From Daphnia pulex (lineage: Eukaryota; Arthropoda; Branchiopoda; Diplostraca; Daphniidae), in the NCBI RefSeq assembly GCF_021134715.1, contig NC_060017.1, positions 372,001-436,000 of the forward strand: 64,000 bases of DNA. The letters run 5' to 3'. The notes under the pieces are model-generated. The model was not told where the DNA came from, did no database searches, and was given only the letters and a program-made list of their open reading frames with translations. Made by a program: the position numbers and the translations under genes. Shown one piece after another: positions 49,388 to 60,972 of the stretch (its first letter is position 1; every line of letters begins with the position of its first letter).

Positions 49388-49906
49388 ACGCTTAAAAATA
49401 ATTCTAAATTCATTTATGTTTTATATTACCGTGATTTCTTTAATAAGTTTGAATTTAAAAAAACGAATACACACATCATTCTTGAAAAAGATTAAGTAAT
49501 AATAATGATATGGACAATATTTTGTCAGAACAGGAACATTTAAAAATAAGTGGCAATGCAAAACATCACAAAGAGTCGTTCTGGGAAAAAGGTTCGGCTA
49601 TCAATCCCGTTACCTTCTGATCTAAGGCCTAAAGCAAATGAAAAGTAACGGAACAATCTACAGCGCGGAAGAAGCAAAATATTTTACAGTGTGCTTGTTA
49701 TACAGAATGTCAACGGTATTGTATTACAAGAAATATTAAGTGTAAAGTCAACAAATAGAGATTGCGAGTAAGTTTTAAAAAAGGGTTAATATTTTTACGG
49801 GATTGTCAAGTCATTCTTTCGTTTTGTTCATTTCGTGGCTATTCAAAAGTATATTGGTGAAAAATATAACAGGCTCTTTGTCAATCGTGAGTGCTCCGTT
49901 TGACTC

Positions 49907-51946
49907 TTACATGAGCGTATTGTCGTCTGGTATTACATGACCGCCAATTATGCGGTTAGTTGGTTGACTTCGCACTTGGAATAATTCACGGATGAGAGAA
50001 CCCTTTTCTTTCTCCAGCATCGTGATCCGTTCACTTTTTCGGCCAACCTCCTACAAAGACGTACCGAAAATGACTGTCAATTTACTAACACCATTATGAA
50101 AGGCAATAGCAAAAAATAAAATAATGCCTCTGTCAATTGATGATTCTGGGTTTTTAAACGCCGGAGGATGCGGTTGACTTCCTCGTCGTTGTTGTCATCG
50201 ACAGCGCCATCACCAGGAAGCTTTGGTACTTTATTACGGTCAGCTAAAGCAAGATTCATGTGAGCAGGAAATCCACGGTCAGCACTGTCGATCAACACGA
50301 GAAGTTGCCGGCTAACCTCCTCAATTCGGGATATTTTAAAGCCTAAACGCTCTGACGCTGCATCAGTGGAATAATCCTAAAATTTGCAAGGCATTCTCAA
50401 TCAATAAATGCATAATTAATTAATAACATTAAGAATTAAATTACACTTGAGCCAATGCTGGACTTCCCAAATGACTTGATTCTCTCATTAACATCGATCA
50501 ACTGTGAGTTGAACCAGTCTCGAGCTTTATCTAACGCCTGCATACCACTCGTCAGCACCTGCCGCTCTTGTTCTAATATGTGAATCCTCCGCAACTAAAA
50601 GAGAAAAAAAATACAGATTTAATACAATATTTACAATAAGACACAGGTGACAACCAAAATATTCACCATGCTTTGGTCAATTCCATTTTGTAAAGTATGA
50701 CGCCGAGGTTCTCTTCTTTTAGCAGATAGTCCATTAGAAACATTTTTATTACTCCCCCTGAAATAGCAAATGGATTTTTTAAAAAGAAAACTAATAACTG
50801 AATCAAATCATTCCAAGAATTTACCCATTTTTTTCGGAATCCATTTGAGCCAACTGCCATTGCTGAAGCGCTGTTCTTACTTCAGCTTTAGCGATTAATC
50901 TCTCTGCTATAGAAGCCACTGGTAGCTGATTTTTACCATCAACTGGAATCATTTTGTTTGGACCACTGGTGCGAGCGGATATTTCTGATCGCGTTCTCAT
51001 CATCAGCGCTCCATTGGTAATGACGTTGTTTTGAGGGCCAGACGGTTGCACTACACGAGGAGGCTTTGGGGGCCCCATCATTGGAACCTAACAGTGAAAG
51101 TGTCAAAAATTATTTAAGATAAGATTGAAATGCCTCTATGCAATATAGGTTTGAAAATTTACCAATGGGGGTGGAGTGTTTCTGAATAATGGGACATTCC
51201 CATAAACACTGTGAATTCCGGCTCTTCTTTCTTTTATAGCCAAAGATGTTTCTGGCTTTCTCATGTGTACTGGTACAGGTGGTGGCTCTTCATCAGTCAC
51301 AGGTTGTTGATTAGCTGCCAATAAAGGCATGCTAAGAGTTCTGCTATGTAACATCATGGCATTATTTGGGGGTACAGTTGCTGTTGGACTACGAGGATGT
51401 ATGGGTGGAGGGATTGGTGGTGGCGTTGACCCATTTTCCAGATCCAAAATAGGAGCTGAAGGAGACCGCAAGGGAACTTTCTGTTGATCAGACTTCATAA
51501 AATAGATATTATTAAGTACAGGTGAATCTTAACTTTTAAATATCTGAAAATTACTTGATATCTAAGCAGACAAATTTTCAGACCAGCACAAAACCTTTCA
51601 AATGAAAGCAAGCCAGATGAGGGTGTCACTTTACGCAAGCTCTCAATCACACCTTTAGGAAGTCCAGCAAGGCCTTCTTCACTCCAAAAATTCTCCAAAT
51701 CTTTGGTGGTACATGCAAATAGGCAAGCAAATATAGAAATGAAAAAAAACATGCTTTCGTGACCAAAAACAAACACATACAAAGCAGACTTGAAAGAGCC
51801 ATGCAGACAAATTCTGGATGACACACACACAAACACCTACCTGTAAGTTTAACAAATCCAGTATTTCTGTCGTCCATAACATCAAAAAGAGTTTTCATTG
51901 AAGCTACAAATTGTTTAGGAAGACCATCCAAAGCACTGGACGCCAT
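49907..51946 (-). CDS. SAPCD2: suppressor APC domain-containing protein 2-like
   Basis: About eight exons run leftwards from 51946. The N-terminal EF-hand-like domain (LDGLPKQFVASMKTLFDVMD, DRNTGFVKL, then GVIESLRKVTPSSGLLSFER, FCAGLKICLL) matches the start of vertebrate SAPCD2. A proline-rich middle follows (GSTPPPIPPPIHPRSPTATV; RTLSMPLLAANQ; MGPPKPPRVVQPSG). The C-terminal coiled coil (RRIHILEQERQVLTSGMQAL, DKARDWFNSQL; EEVNRILRRLKTQNHQLTE; ERITMLEKEKGSLIRELFQV) resembles the family's tail, and the protein ends IPDDNTLM. SAPCD2 acts in cell polarity and spindle orientation. Exons start near 51946, 51708, 51498, 51090, 50763, 50595, 50438 and 50051. Small exons in the middle are less certain. 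Confidence 0.82.
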
Positions 51947-52509
51947 TTTTCACCTTTTGTTGATTGTTGACATCGATGCTCATTTGTTCCCATTTTCAAA
52001 CAAGTCCTTGAAAAACTGGCAACGGTGGATACTTGTACTAAATGAGGGATAATATTGTTAATGATTGTCAAAGTTAGGAACACAAAATATTATGGGAGCC
52101 CAAAACTATGGAACGCCAAAAGGGAAAAAAAAAAGAAAAAATTAACTGCTCCCAACTCCAAAGTTAGCATTAGAGCGTGCTCTCAAAAAATAAGTGCTCT
52201 CTCAGTCTCTCGCCCCCGCCTTCTAGCGGGCGGTCCGAAAATTTGGTGGCTATAATTGCGGTAGAAATCAACAGCAAATCGACGACATAAGTTTAAAAAA
52301 AAAGTAACTTCGCAACAGGGGTTCTTTTATTTCTTGGTATACACTCGATGGTAATGATAATAAAATAATAGGACGTGTCGTGAATTCAGATGAAAAGAAA
52401 CCAAAAATTTTTCAAGTTAAAAACAAAAATAGAATTTTTAATAAGTCAAGTGTCAACTATAGAAGTAAGTCGCGCTTGGGGCGTTTAGGTGGAGGGACGA
52501 CACAGACAA
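51947..52509. other. intergenic, SAPCD2 promoter side
   Basis: No gene recognised. The open frame at 52380-52679 on the plus strand is antisense to the better minus-strand exon and is not called. Confidence 0.35.
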
Positions 52510-53340
52510 CATCATCTGTTACGGACAAAATCACACGGCTGACGGCGCAGTGGTTTTGCTTTCAAATTTGCTTGACCAAGGCATTCCTTCACCAATTCTA
52601 CCATTTGTGCTTTTCTGTTGAAATACAGTCTCTTGGTCCGTTCGTACTGTTTACGGGTTTTCGTAATGATGCATTGTGACTGTTTTCCACTTGCAGACGT
52701 AACAACCGAAAACCCTAAAATTGTAAGACAGGTACTTGGCGAAATCACGAGCCTCAGCGATTCGAGTAAATTTCTTGTAGGTCATGGACTATAGTGACGA
52801 ATGAAGAAAAGCCTATACAGATAGGTATAAGGATGACTGATGATGAATCATTAATTATACCATGAATCAGCTTTATAGGCTTATACCATATACATGGTAT
52901 ATATATGTATATATACATGCTATATATATATGTTTATACATATACCAGATGAAGGATCTTACCTTACTAGACATTGTTGCTAAATTTCGCGTAAACTGGC
53001 GGATTTTGTAATCTTGCTCGCGGCAGTCATCAACTTCATGGTGCTTCATAGACAAAGATTAAGAACACACGGACGTGTTTAGACGCGATTTAAAAATGTT
53101 AGCTCGAGCTCGAGCAGTAGACGCAGAGTCGTGACGTATTTGTCCTTCCTAAGAAATATGCGTATATGACGTTAGCAAAGGTAAAATATGAATTAATTAT
53201 TTCATGAATTACGTACCATACGAAGGACAAGGTCTTCTTCCCGTTTGGCGACGGCGATTTGCAAAATCAATAATATCTTCGTTTGATGAGTCGGATCCGC
53301 TTGAAAGAATTACCACTTCCTCCGTGACACTAAATCCCCA
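52510..53340 (-). CDS. possible small gene with a SUMO-interaction-like motif, incomplete model
   Basis: Three minus-strand pieces could be exons of one gene. The first, 53340 to about 53220, follows the acceptor GGGGATTTAG and reads SVTEEVVILSSGSDSSNEDI, then NRRRQTGRRPCPSYG; VVILSS followed by acidic residues looks like a SUMO-interacting motif. The second, about 53055-52967, reads HEVDDCREQDYKIRQFTRNL. The third, 52785-52512, reads MTYKKFTRIAEARDFAN and, across a putative 46-bp intron, GKQSQCIITKTRKQYERTK and LVKECLGQANLKAKPLRRQ. I could not join them all in frame, and the family is unknown. Confidence 0.3.
52860..52945. repeat. TATA-type microsatellite
   Basis: Runs of TATACATGGTATATATATG and TATATATACATGC form an AT-rich palindromic patch inside an intron or spacer. 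Confidence 0.7.
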
Positions 53341-53549
53341 AAAGTGATAAAAAAGTGCAGAACCAATAAGTGCAAAAGTGATAAGTGCATGAAAGAACAA
53401 AATTTAACCTAACAAAATCATTTTCTTCGATAAACCCCAAAAATGTATTTTGAAAAACAGTAATTTCATTCAACTTCATTCATGATCAAACACTAAAAAT
53501 ATTACGTTATCACATCGCATTGCATCGCATCAAGAAGGGGAAAAAAAAC

Positions 53550-54937
53550 TTAAAAATTCCAACGGGGTTTTGCGCTTGACTTGGGTGCAGCATTTCTAAC
53601 TGCGTGCATGGCAGGAGCAGTGTGCTGAGGACGGGGGAAACGATTCACTCCAGTGAAAGGACGAAGATAAGGATTGGGAGCAGTTTGACGAATCGTTGAA
53701 CGAATTACGAAACGCCGAGGTCCAACTAAAGGCTGAGCAGGAGGAACTGGAATATCAGGAACTTCAATATCACCCACAACAGGTGCAATAGGTGGCGGCC
53801 CAGGAGCAGAAGCTAAAGACAAATAAGGGCGTGGAATCACAAGGGGAATGACCAAGTGAACTAAATACCATACCTGAACGGCGACGTTGAAGAAAAAGTA
53901 CTTGACGTTTAAGAACTAACTCATTTCTTCTGTTCTTTGCTTCTTCTGAAAGCGAACTGACCATGGCGTCAATCACATCATCCACGAATGGATTTCTTCC
54001 TTCTGTAGTTATGGGGGCTCGACAGATTGAACATTCCACCTAAGAATCATAGATAAAACAAAAGACTTGTGTGAATAGTACGTACAAGAAATAGTAAGTT
54101 CCGCATCGCTTTCAAAACTTGAAAGTAGGGAGCCATAAAAGTAACTAGACGATGAAATTACTGTAACAGCGGTACTCTGCAAAACAGTGTACCTTTTTAA
54201 AAATTGAATACATGCCAAATATCAGCAATTGTCTATTCATGCTGATCCTGGATTCTCCCCTAACTTACTATCACCAACAAGTTTTACTACAAGTTTCTTT
54301 GCCTTTTTTTCAAGTTGAACGAAAACTAGTTACCTCATTCTTTTTCCACTCTCTGACACAGTGCTGACAGAAGGTATGCCCACAGTTCAAGGAAGTAGCC
54401 TAAATCAAATAATTTAAAAACATTATGAACTGCAAAAATAAAACAAGAAAAACAAGAAACTTACAAACACCATCAGCTCGGAACAAATTCCACATTGAAG
54501 CTTCTTGAATACATCATTCAAATATTTTTCTTTCTGAGAAAGTCTCAATTCGAAAAATTTCTGAGATCGCTTAATATGGCCCAGCTCATTTAGGCAGCCT
54601 TTAGTAAGCCGCTTCTCTTTTTCCAGCTGCTCCTAAAAAGGAAAACACAAGAGATTAACGACCACCAACCCAAATTATTTTTTAATACTTACTCTAAAGA
54701 CGTTTTTTTCCTGTATGAGTTTCTGCACAACTAATTCGTTCTGCTCAATGAGGTTCTGCTTCTCCAAGTTGACACGTGCGACACTTTCTTCCAAACGTGC
54801 GACACTTTCTTCCAATTCTCTTTTCTCTTCAGCCATCTTCAATTTGGCCGACACAAGTTCTAGAAAACGAAAAGAAAAAAAATGAAAAAACGTAAAAGCA
54901 TGCATTTCAAAATTATAAATATGGTACCTTTGAACAT
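53550..54937 (-). CDS. RNF8-type RING finger protein with an N-terminal coiled coil
   Basis: Six exons run leftwards from 54937 (MFK, then ELVSAKLKMAEEKRELEESV). A heptad coiled coil (about residues 5-100; VARLEESVARVNLEKQNLIE, LSQKEKYLNDVFKKLQ) leads into a C3HC4 RING: CGICSELMVFV, TSLNCGHTFCQHCVREWKK, VECSICRAPI. After the RING, RNPFVDDVIDAMVSSLSEEA, then NRRNELVLKRQ, matches the helix that follows the RING in RNF8. The Pro-rich tail (APGPPPIAPVVGDIEVPDIP) ends at TAA 53550-53552. It is about 275 residues. RNF8 itself begins with an FHA domain, which is missing here, so this is a short paralog rather than the DNA-damage enzyme proper. It is probably an E3 ubiquitin ligase. Confidence 0.82.
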
Positions 54938-55900
54938 GATTGCTTATTGCCGGATTGATGCAGTTTCTATTCTACAGCATCAGACACAATTTCAATATGC
55001 AATAAAAAAAGTGTATGGCTAATCAGACTTTATTCCACCTTCGGGAAATTTGTAAATGAGAGTAAAAAGTAAAAAGTAAGTAAGCAGACTATTTTACTTG
55101 TTATTATACAATTTTGAATCAAGAAGCTTCATTGCCATACCTATTAAACTACACCTTTTATATAATAGTGAATTTGATGCCGGTATATACAAACGTAGCG
55201 TTATCATATTTTGGAGAGATTTTTTATTAGTAAATTTATTATTGTTTAAATTCATTTCGTTCATAATTTTAAAAATATAATGAAATATTGTCAGGGCTGC
55301 CTCTTTTCATTACCAAGTTGCCAAGTATGTCTTTACGTTACAAGATGGCACGAGAATCTTAATTTAGTTCAATTGACGAATCAAACAATTCAACAACATT
55401 CCACCTAAATACGGAGATACAATATTCTGATAAATACACCGATGAAAATGTCGAATACAGGTAGTCAAGTTATACTTGTTTATGCATTTCGGGTCACGAA
55501 AAATACTTTAAAAATTGCTTTTTAAAAGTACCGAAAACTTAACAAAAACGAATAAATTTTACTGGAAAATTATCGCATTGACTAGAGCTTTCGAAATATG
55601 TAAAAACGAGAATAAAATATTGATATTTACGAAAAAGTGAAAGTTGAAAGCTTTTTTTCTTTAACGAAATGGTCCGCTTCGCGCTTATACTCTATACTGG
55701 ATATAAGCGGACAATTTTGTTCAGAATTTTTTTTTCAATTATTCGTAAATATCAAAATCACAATTTAAAAAAAAAAACACAAATTTGTCAAGTCGCTGTA
55801 AAAATCTTTCGGTCGACAAAAAATAAGTTAAAAGAAAAACCTGGAACAGTTTCCAGAGGAGGGAAATCTTCAATTCTTCATCCATTGGCTCTCAAATTAA
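54938..55900. other. AT-rich spacer
   Basis: No gene supported. Several frames are open by chance in AT-rich DNA. Confidence 0.4.
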
Positions 55901-56408
55901 ACTCCTTAAAAATGTATTTTAAAAAACAGCAATTTCATTCAACTTCATTCATGATCAAACAAGAAAAACATTACGTAATCACATATTAATTATTTTAATC
56001 AAGATAGAAAAATAACCTTAAACGCCTAGGACCGACTTGTGGTTGTGACAAGTGTGCATTTCTAGCTACGTACATGGCAGGAGCAGCGGGCTGAGGATGG
56101 GCAAGTGTTGGTGCGGTCAAACGATTCAATGTTCTTATGACAGTGGAAGGACGAACAGGAGGAGGAGGAGCAGTTGGACGAATCGTTGCACGAGCTACGG
56201 CCGCCAATGTCGAACTGGCTGAGCAGCTTGAGGAATTGCAAAATGTGGAACTGGACCCACAACACGTGCAACAGCTGGCCCTTACTGTTAACCTGGCATT
56301 ATTATACATGGCAAAACTGTTAGGTAGGGAAGCAATTGCTTCGTCCTGGACGACCACTGATTCCGGTTCGAAAGCACGACTTTTCCCTACGCGATAACTA
56401 CTATGCAT
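55900..56408 (-). pseudogene. diverged partial copy of the 3' end of the RNF8-type gene
   Basis: 55915-56225 parallels 53445-53780 in the same orientation. Shared non-coding DNA includes TTTCATTCAACTTCATTCAT then GATCAAACA, and shared coding words include ATIRPTAP against STIRQTAP, RLTAPTLAHPQPAAPAM against FPRPQHTAPAM, ARNA, and VGPRR. The copy also carries Cys/Ser-rich sequence upstream (ASCCTCCGSSST) that is not in the parent. No RING is present. It could be the last exon of a second, otherwise lost, paralog. Confidence 0.6.
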
Positions 56409-58173
56409 CGAATGGAGACGTGAGGTGCCGTTCAGAGGTCGTTGATGTCGCGAAGATGATCCGCTGAGAGGCAGCGTGACATGGGCTGATTGGAAGACTA
56501 CCGCCGCTGATCCTTAAATGTTGCTGATTACGAATTTCAATGGCCAAACTTCTTTTATTTCTGTGGGTATCCGCCATGATGCCGTTACGGCTGGGGGTGG
56601 TCGATAAATTCGTGTCATCCGAGCGGCTTTCGGTAGTCTGGTTGTGTGCGATATAAAACAGAAGTCAACATAACCGAGCATGGCAATAAAGTCTCAGTAT
56701 TCTTACTGTTGGTTTATACACTGTGAAATATTATAAACCCTACTAAATAAGCGAACCGGAAGCGAACGCGACTAGTTTAAAATCTCAGCCGTAAAAATGC
56801 ATGAAAGGGCTTAATTTGTCTAAGTGATTAAACAGAATAAAACGACGAGACATTGCGTACAACTAGTGGTTAATCAAGTACTTATTTGTAAAATAGTTAA
56901 ATTCTAGTTTTAGTGAAATGCAACCATTTGAGGCAATTAAGGTTTAAAAATATCACAATTGTAACTATTAAATCTGTAGTCTTCTTTAAGGTACATTTAA
57001 ATTAAGTGATATGCAGCAATTTCGCACAATAAGTCGTGGTGAGTCTATTATCTGTAAGAATGACAAGAAAGATGAGAATACCAGTAAAAACCCATTGTCT
57101 AACAGGCTAAAATCAATAAAGCTGAAACGATCGACCAGCAACAGATTTACTGTATCACACAGGTTTCGCGACTCGATTCACTTCACAATATATACTGCGC
57201 ATTGACAACCGCTGAGATGATCTATTTTTAGGTACTTGACGACTTGACGTGATAACTAGTTGAAACATTTACGCGCAGAAATTTTTATTACACCGCTGAA
57301 ATCTGTTGCATATATGATAACTAGTTTTTAAAACCTATTGAAACGTTAATTCATACGAAAATTTCTATTGATGAAAAAGCACAATACGACCTTGTCGTCC
57401 TCCAGTCAGAAAATGAGTAGCTTAAATCTCAAAACAGAAAAGATTGCATAAACGTTGCTAAATCAACAAGTTTGTACGAGTGTAAATTTCAAATATGCGT
57501 CCTCCGCTTATGATAAAATTTGCACTTGCGTAGTAGAAATAACAGCATTTGCTTGGCTTCGCTCAATGTTTAAAAGGAATCCATATCAAGTGATTGAAAA
57601 TAACTCTTACCTGCTGCCCATTAAATATTACGTGAGTTTTTTCCCGACGGGCGAGGCTTCCCGGAGCGCATCCACACGTCCCAATCATTACGAACCACTG
57701 GTATCATGAACGCCATCTGCGCAATTTGAGAATCTAAACTTCTCGAAAAAAAAATATTCCACAGTTTACTTTAGAGAATTCCTTTCTACTTTCAAATTTT
57801 AGAAAATCAGCTCTATACGAAAAGAGTACAATCTTTTCCCGTAAAGGTTGTCGGAGCGCGACTGTGAGCAAACAGGAACCTGCTTCCAGTATTGATCGTT
57901 TTCTTTCCGTAACGGTGATGTGTTGAAATCGCCGCGGTTCCCATGGACGACATCTATCTGTCACTTCTTCACATGTGCAACAAATTAATTGCATGGTGGT
58001 GTATAGCTTCAGTATACAAACACCTAGCATAAAGGTTTTTCCGACAACTTATTGCTTGCTGTAAATGCCTTTGGATTGGCTATGATACATCTAATTCGCT
58101 GAAAGTAAATGTAAGCAAGAAAGTATATAATTGGTACAAAATTCATTTAAAACATCAGGAAATAATACAAAGA
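56409..58173. other. intergenic, possible exon debris
   Basis: On the minus strand 56640-56410 reads DDTNLSTTPSRNGIMADTHR, then IRNQQHLRISGGSLPIS, which could be coding upstream of the partial RING-gene copy, but the frames do not join cleanly. The rest (56800-58170) is AT-rich and shows no gene. Confidence 0.3.
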
Positions 58174-58679
58174 TTATGGATTGTTTTGTGCTGTTGTTGG
58201 TCTAACTGAGGAAGCCAAGGCTCTGTTTTTCAGGTTCTCCAAATCTTGAAGTCTTGTACGAGTATGCTCAATTCTATGACGAGCTGTTTTGTACATTTTC
58301 ACTGAACCATAAGATGTCCCCTCATGAGGTGACCCTACAAAATACACAGAAACAATTGTATTCTACTGTAATTATTGCTGAAAAGGAAGAACATACCTGT
58401 TGAAACTTGGGTCAAGTAATTTATGTGTTTTGACAATTCCCCTTCAACATGATTGAGGGTTTTCAGAAACAGTGACGTGTGACTTTCCACCTGTTTCATA
58501 CTGGCTTTGTCTTTACTCAGTTCCGTAAGAGCTTGTCCTTCATTTTCAAGATGAATTATTGAGAGTTTTCAAATTTAATACAGCATTTCTATACCAGCAC
58601 TCTGAATGCAACTTGCGATTTCTTTTTCCACATTATCGAGGGCTTGAAGACGTTCGATAGGCATAGACGAATTGGCCAT
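58174..58679 (-). CDS. MED11: Mediator complex subunit 11
   Basis: MED11 is a head-module subunit of Mediator that pairs with MED22 and links activators to RNA polymerase II. Three exons start at 58679, about 58539 and about 58334. They read MANSSMPIERLQALDNVEKE, then IASCIQSAGQALTELSKDKA, VESHTSLFLKTLNHVEGELS, INYLTQVSTGSPHEGTSYGS and RHRIEHTRTRLQDLENL, ending in a stop at 58174-58176. Human MED11 aligns closely along its length (NERLRALEDIEREIGAILQN / ILELSKEK / VQHVEAELSAQIRYLTQVAT / PHEGSSYSS, from memory). The length of about 127 residues is close to the 117 in human. Confidence 0.93.
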
Positions 58680-59131
58680 CTTTAACGAACAAATTTGAAA
58701 TTTAGTAACATAATAACTTACTATAAAATACAACCAATATTAAATCTAACCTTTTATGTAATTTGAACCTTGTGTAAAAGAATGCAAGTATAAATTTTAC
58801 TTGAAATATTTTTCAAAGAGGGGCAGCAAGCAGCCGAATTTCAAGCTTGGGAAACCCTCTAGCGGCAATCTGAAAATTTTGTTCACCAATAACAACAGCC
58901 ACAACAAACAGGAAATTCATTTTGAGAAACATAATTTTCAGGGTTTCCGTTTTTTATTTTATTAATTTGATTCTTTCGACGCCGATGAAATACATTTAAC
59001 TAAATTTGAGCTGGAGTAGGTACATTAAAACTTTGGCTTTAGCGTTCTGTAAATTATTGAGTACGAGGGAAAAAACGTTAACGATCAAGCATATCTGGGT
59101 ATAATAATTTGAGGGGTGTACAATAAAGTAT

Positions 59132-60750
59132 TCAAACGTGCAATTGCTGTTTACCAACAGCGGTTAACCTAGTAATAAAAAATTGTTTATCTTCCGCTTC
59201 GAGGATCAGTTGTGACGTGAGTGATTCTACCACAGCACGATTCGCCACAGCTTTAGAGCGATAATAATAGAGAGCGACCAGTAAAATCAAAATAGCGGGT
59301 ACGAAGAATCCAGCGGATCCAAAAAAGAAAAGAATATTTTTCAACGTGTCTGACAACGTTTCCACCTAAATAGGACCAAAATAAAACCATTAAACTCAAT
59401 TCACCAATGAAACCCGAGGAAACTAATTTGTTGGAATTACCTCACTGGATATGGCCGACCAAAGTGTGTGTGAGATCGGTGGCGTGGTGGTGGTGAAGTA
59501 GGAAAGAAAGAGGATCAAAGATGGCCACCGGGGGGACATCTTCGTCGTTGACATCTGCCAAGAAAGAAAAATTCCAGCAAAACCAGCGATACTGGACGAG
59601 AGCAGGGAATCGCTCAGTTTGTTGTCAATCCTCCAGGCGTTGGATGTTCCGGTGACTGAAGATCAAGCCTGGGCAATTTTATACCAGTCGGCTAAGACGG
59701 CCCTCCAGTGTTTCAACAGCGCCAATCCTCGTGAAATGCAGGTGATGAAGTGCTTCGTCGTCAAATTACCGTCTCACCTTTGGATTCATCGCGACGGTAC
59801 CAGTCGGCCAAGACAGGCCTCTTTTCATCCATCTGAAAATAATTCAAAAATAAAAAAGGTGTGCGTCATGTTCTCTCTCCCCCATTCCAGCACCATTGCT
59901 TTTAAGGAATCTTTTTTTGCCGCGCTTCCGGTGATGGATGATGTGAAATGTCTTTTATTCTCTCCATCTTTTTTGATTATTTCTACGTGTGTGTGTGTGG
60001 CTCTCGTTTGGATAAAGGGGCGATAAAGAAAAGAAGGAAATCAAGAACAAAAGGCTTTTAACCGCATCCACACGCTCCCGCGGTCTCCAGTCTTCTCTCT
60101 CTCTCTCTCATTTGCATATCTTGTGTGTGTGTGGAATGTCGGACTGGTCGGTGGGGATCAAAGAACAAGGGAGAAGAAAAAACAGAAGACCAAAAGACAG
60201 ATGAAGGATGGAAAAAGAAAATAGAAGAGAAAGAAGAGAAGATAAGTCAACTCACCTGTGATTGACACTCGGCTACCGTCCGCCTTTCAGCTATAAAAGG
60301 GAACGACAGAAAACAAAAAAATGAATAAATCAATTCGAAAAAAAAACCATTTCTTTTTCTTTTTTAAAAAATAATATGGACGGTGTGTGGTAGGAGGAGA
60401 AGAGCAGACGACAGTTGACACTCACCTTCGATGGAATCGGCGGCCACCTGGAACGAGTGCGGGTGAACGTGACCGTCGCGATGAATCCAAAGGTGAGACG
60501 GTAATTTGACGACGAAGCACTTCATCACCTGCATTTCACGAGGATTGGCGCTGTTGAAACACTGGAGGGCCGTCTTAGCCGACTGGTATAAAATTGCCCA
60601 GGCTTGATCTTCAGTCACCGGAACATCCAACGCCCGGAGGATTGACAACAAGCTGAGCGATTCCCTGCTCTCGTCCAGTATCGCTGGTTTTTGCTGGAAT
60701 TTCTCTTTCTTCGCAGACGTCAACGACGAAGATGTCCACCCGGTGGCCAT
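59132..60750 (-). CDS. short protein with a spire-type KIND domain start and a transmembrane C terminus
   Basis: Three exons (60750-60426, 60290-60256, 59365-59132) give 197 residues in frame, all with good splice sites. Exon 1 (MATGWTSSSLTSAKKEKFQQ) contains the first half of a KIND domain: LSLLSILRALDVPVTEDQAW, then AILYQSAKTAL, HLWIHRDGHVHPHSFQ. Exon 2 reads ERRTVAECQSQ, where a full spire KIND domain would go on with its second half. Exon 3 instead encodes a membrane segment (FFVPAILILLVALYYY) and a short tail (about 50 residues). Spire-family actin nucleators have KIND, WH2 and FYVE-like modules; none of the later ones are here. This may be a truncated or refashioned duplicate. The third exon could belong to another gene. 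Confidence 0.6.
59463..59990 (+). pseudogene. inverted duplicate of the KIND first exon
   Basis: 59463-59798 on the plus strand is nearly identical to 60472-60810 on the minus strand, covering the 5' leader, the ATG region and most of the KIND exon. The copy carries a one-base deletion in an A-run about 60 bp after the ATG, so its reading frame breaks early, although the later KIND words (ALDVPVTEDQAWAILYQSAK) stay open in another frame. Beyond 59798 it reads ACCAGTCGGCCAAGACAGGC, a second, altered copy of sequence found at 59673, so the junction was rearranged. Confidence 0.85.
60090..60245. repeat. simple-sequence tracts
   Basis: A (CT)n run (about 60095-60110), a (GT)n run (about 60123-60133) and a purine-only stretch (60172-60245) lie between the two KIND copies. 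Confidence 0.7.
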
Positions 60751-60972
60751 CTTTGATCCTCTTTCTTTCCTACTTCCACCACCACCACGCCACCGATCAC
60801 ACACACACTACACACTACGGTAACACACTGAATTTTCGGCCGATTCGATTTTTCCGATAAAACCGGCCCCATGCACATACACACCACCAATCTCACACAC
60901 ACGAAATCAATCAGAGTTAACGACCTCGTGCAGCTGACCTCCTCAAACTGAAAGAAGAAGATTGATGTCCTG

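Noticed and set aside
59619-60026. Plus-strand KIND protein as a working gene
   Set aside because: The frame is broken close to the ATG and the 3' part is rearranged; it is an inverted copy of the minus-strand exon.
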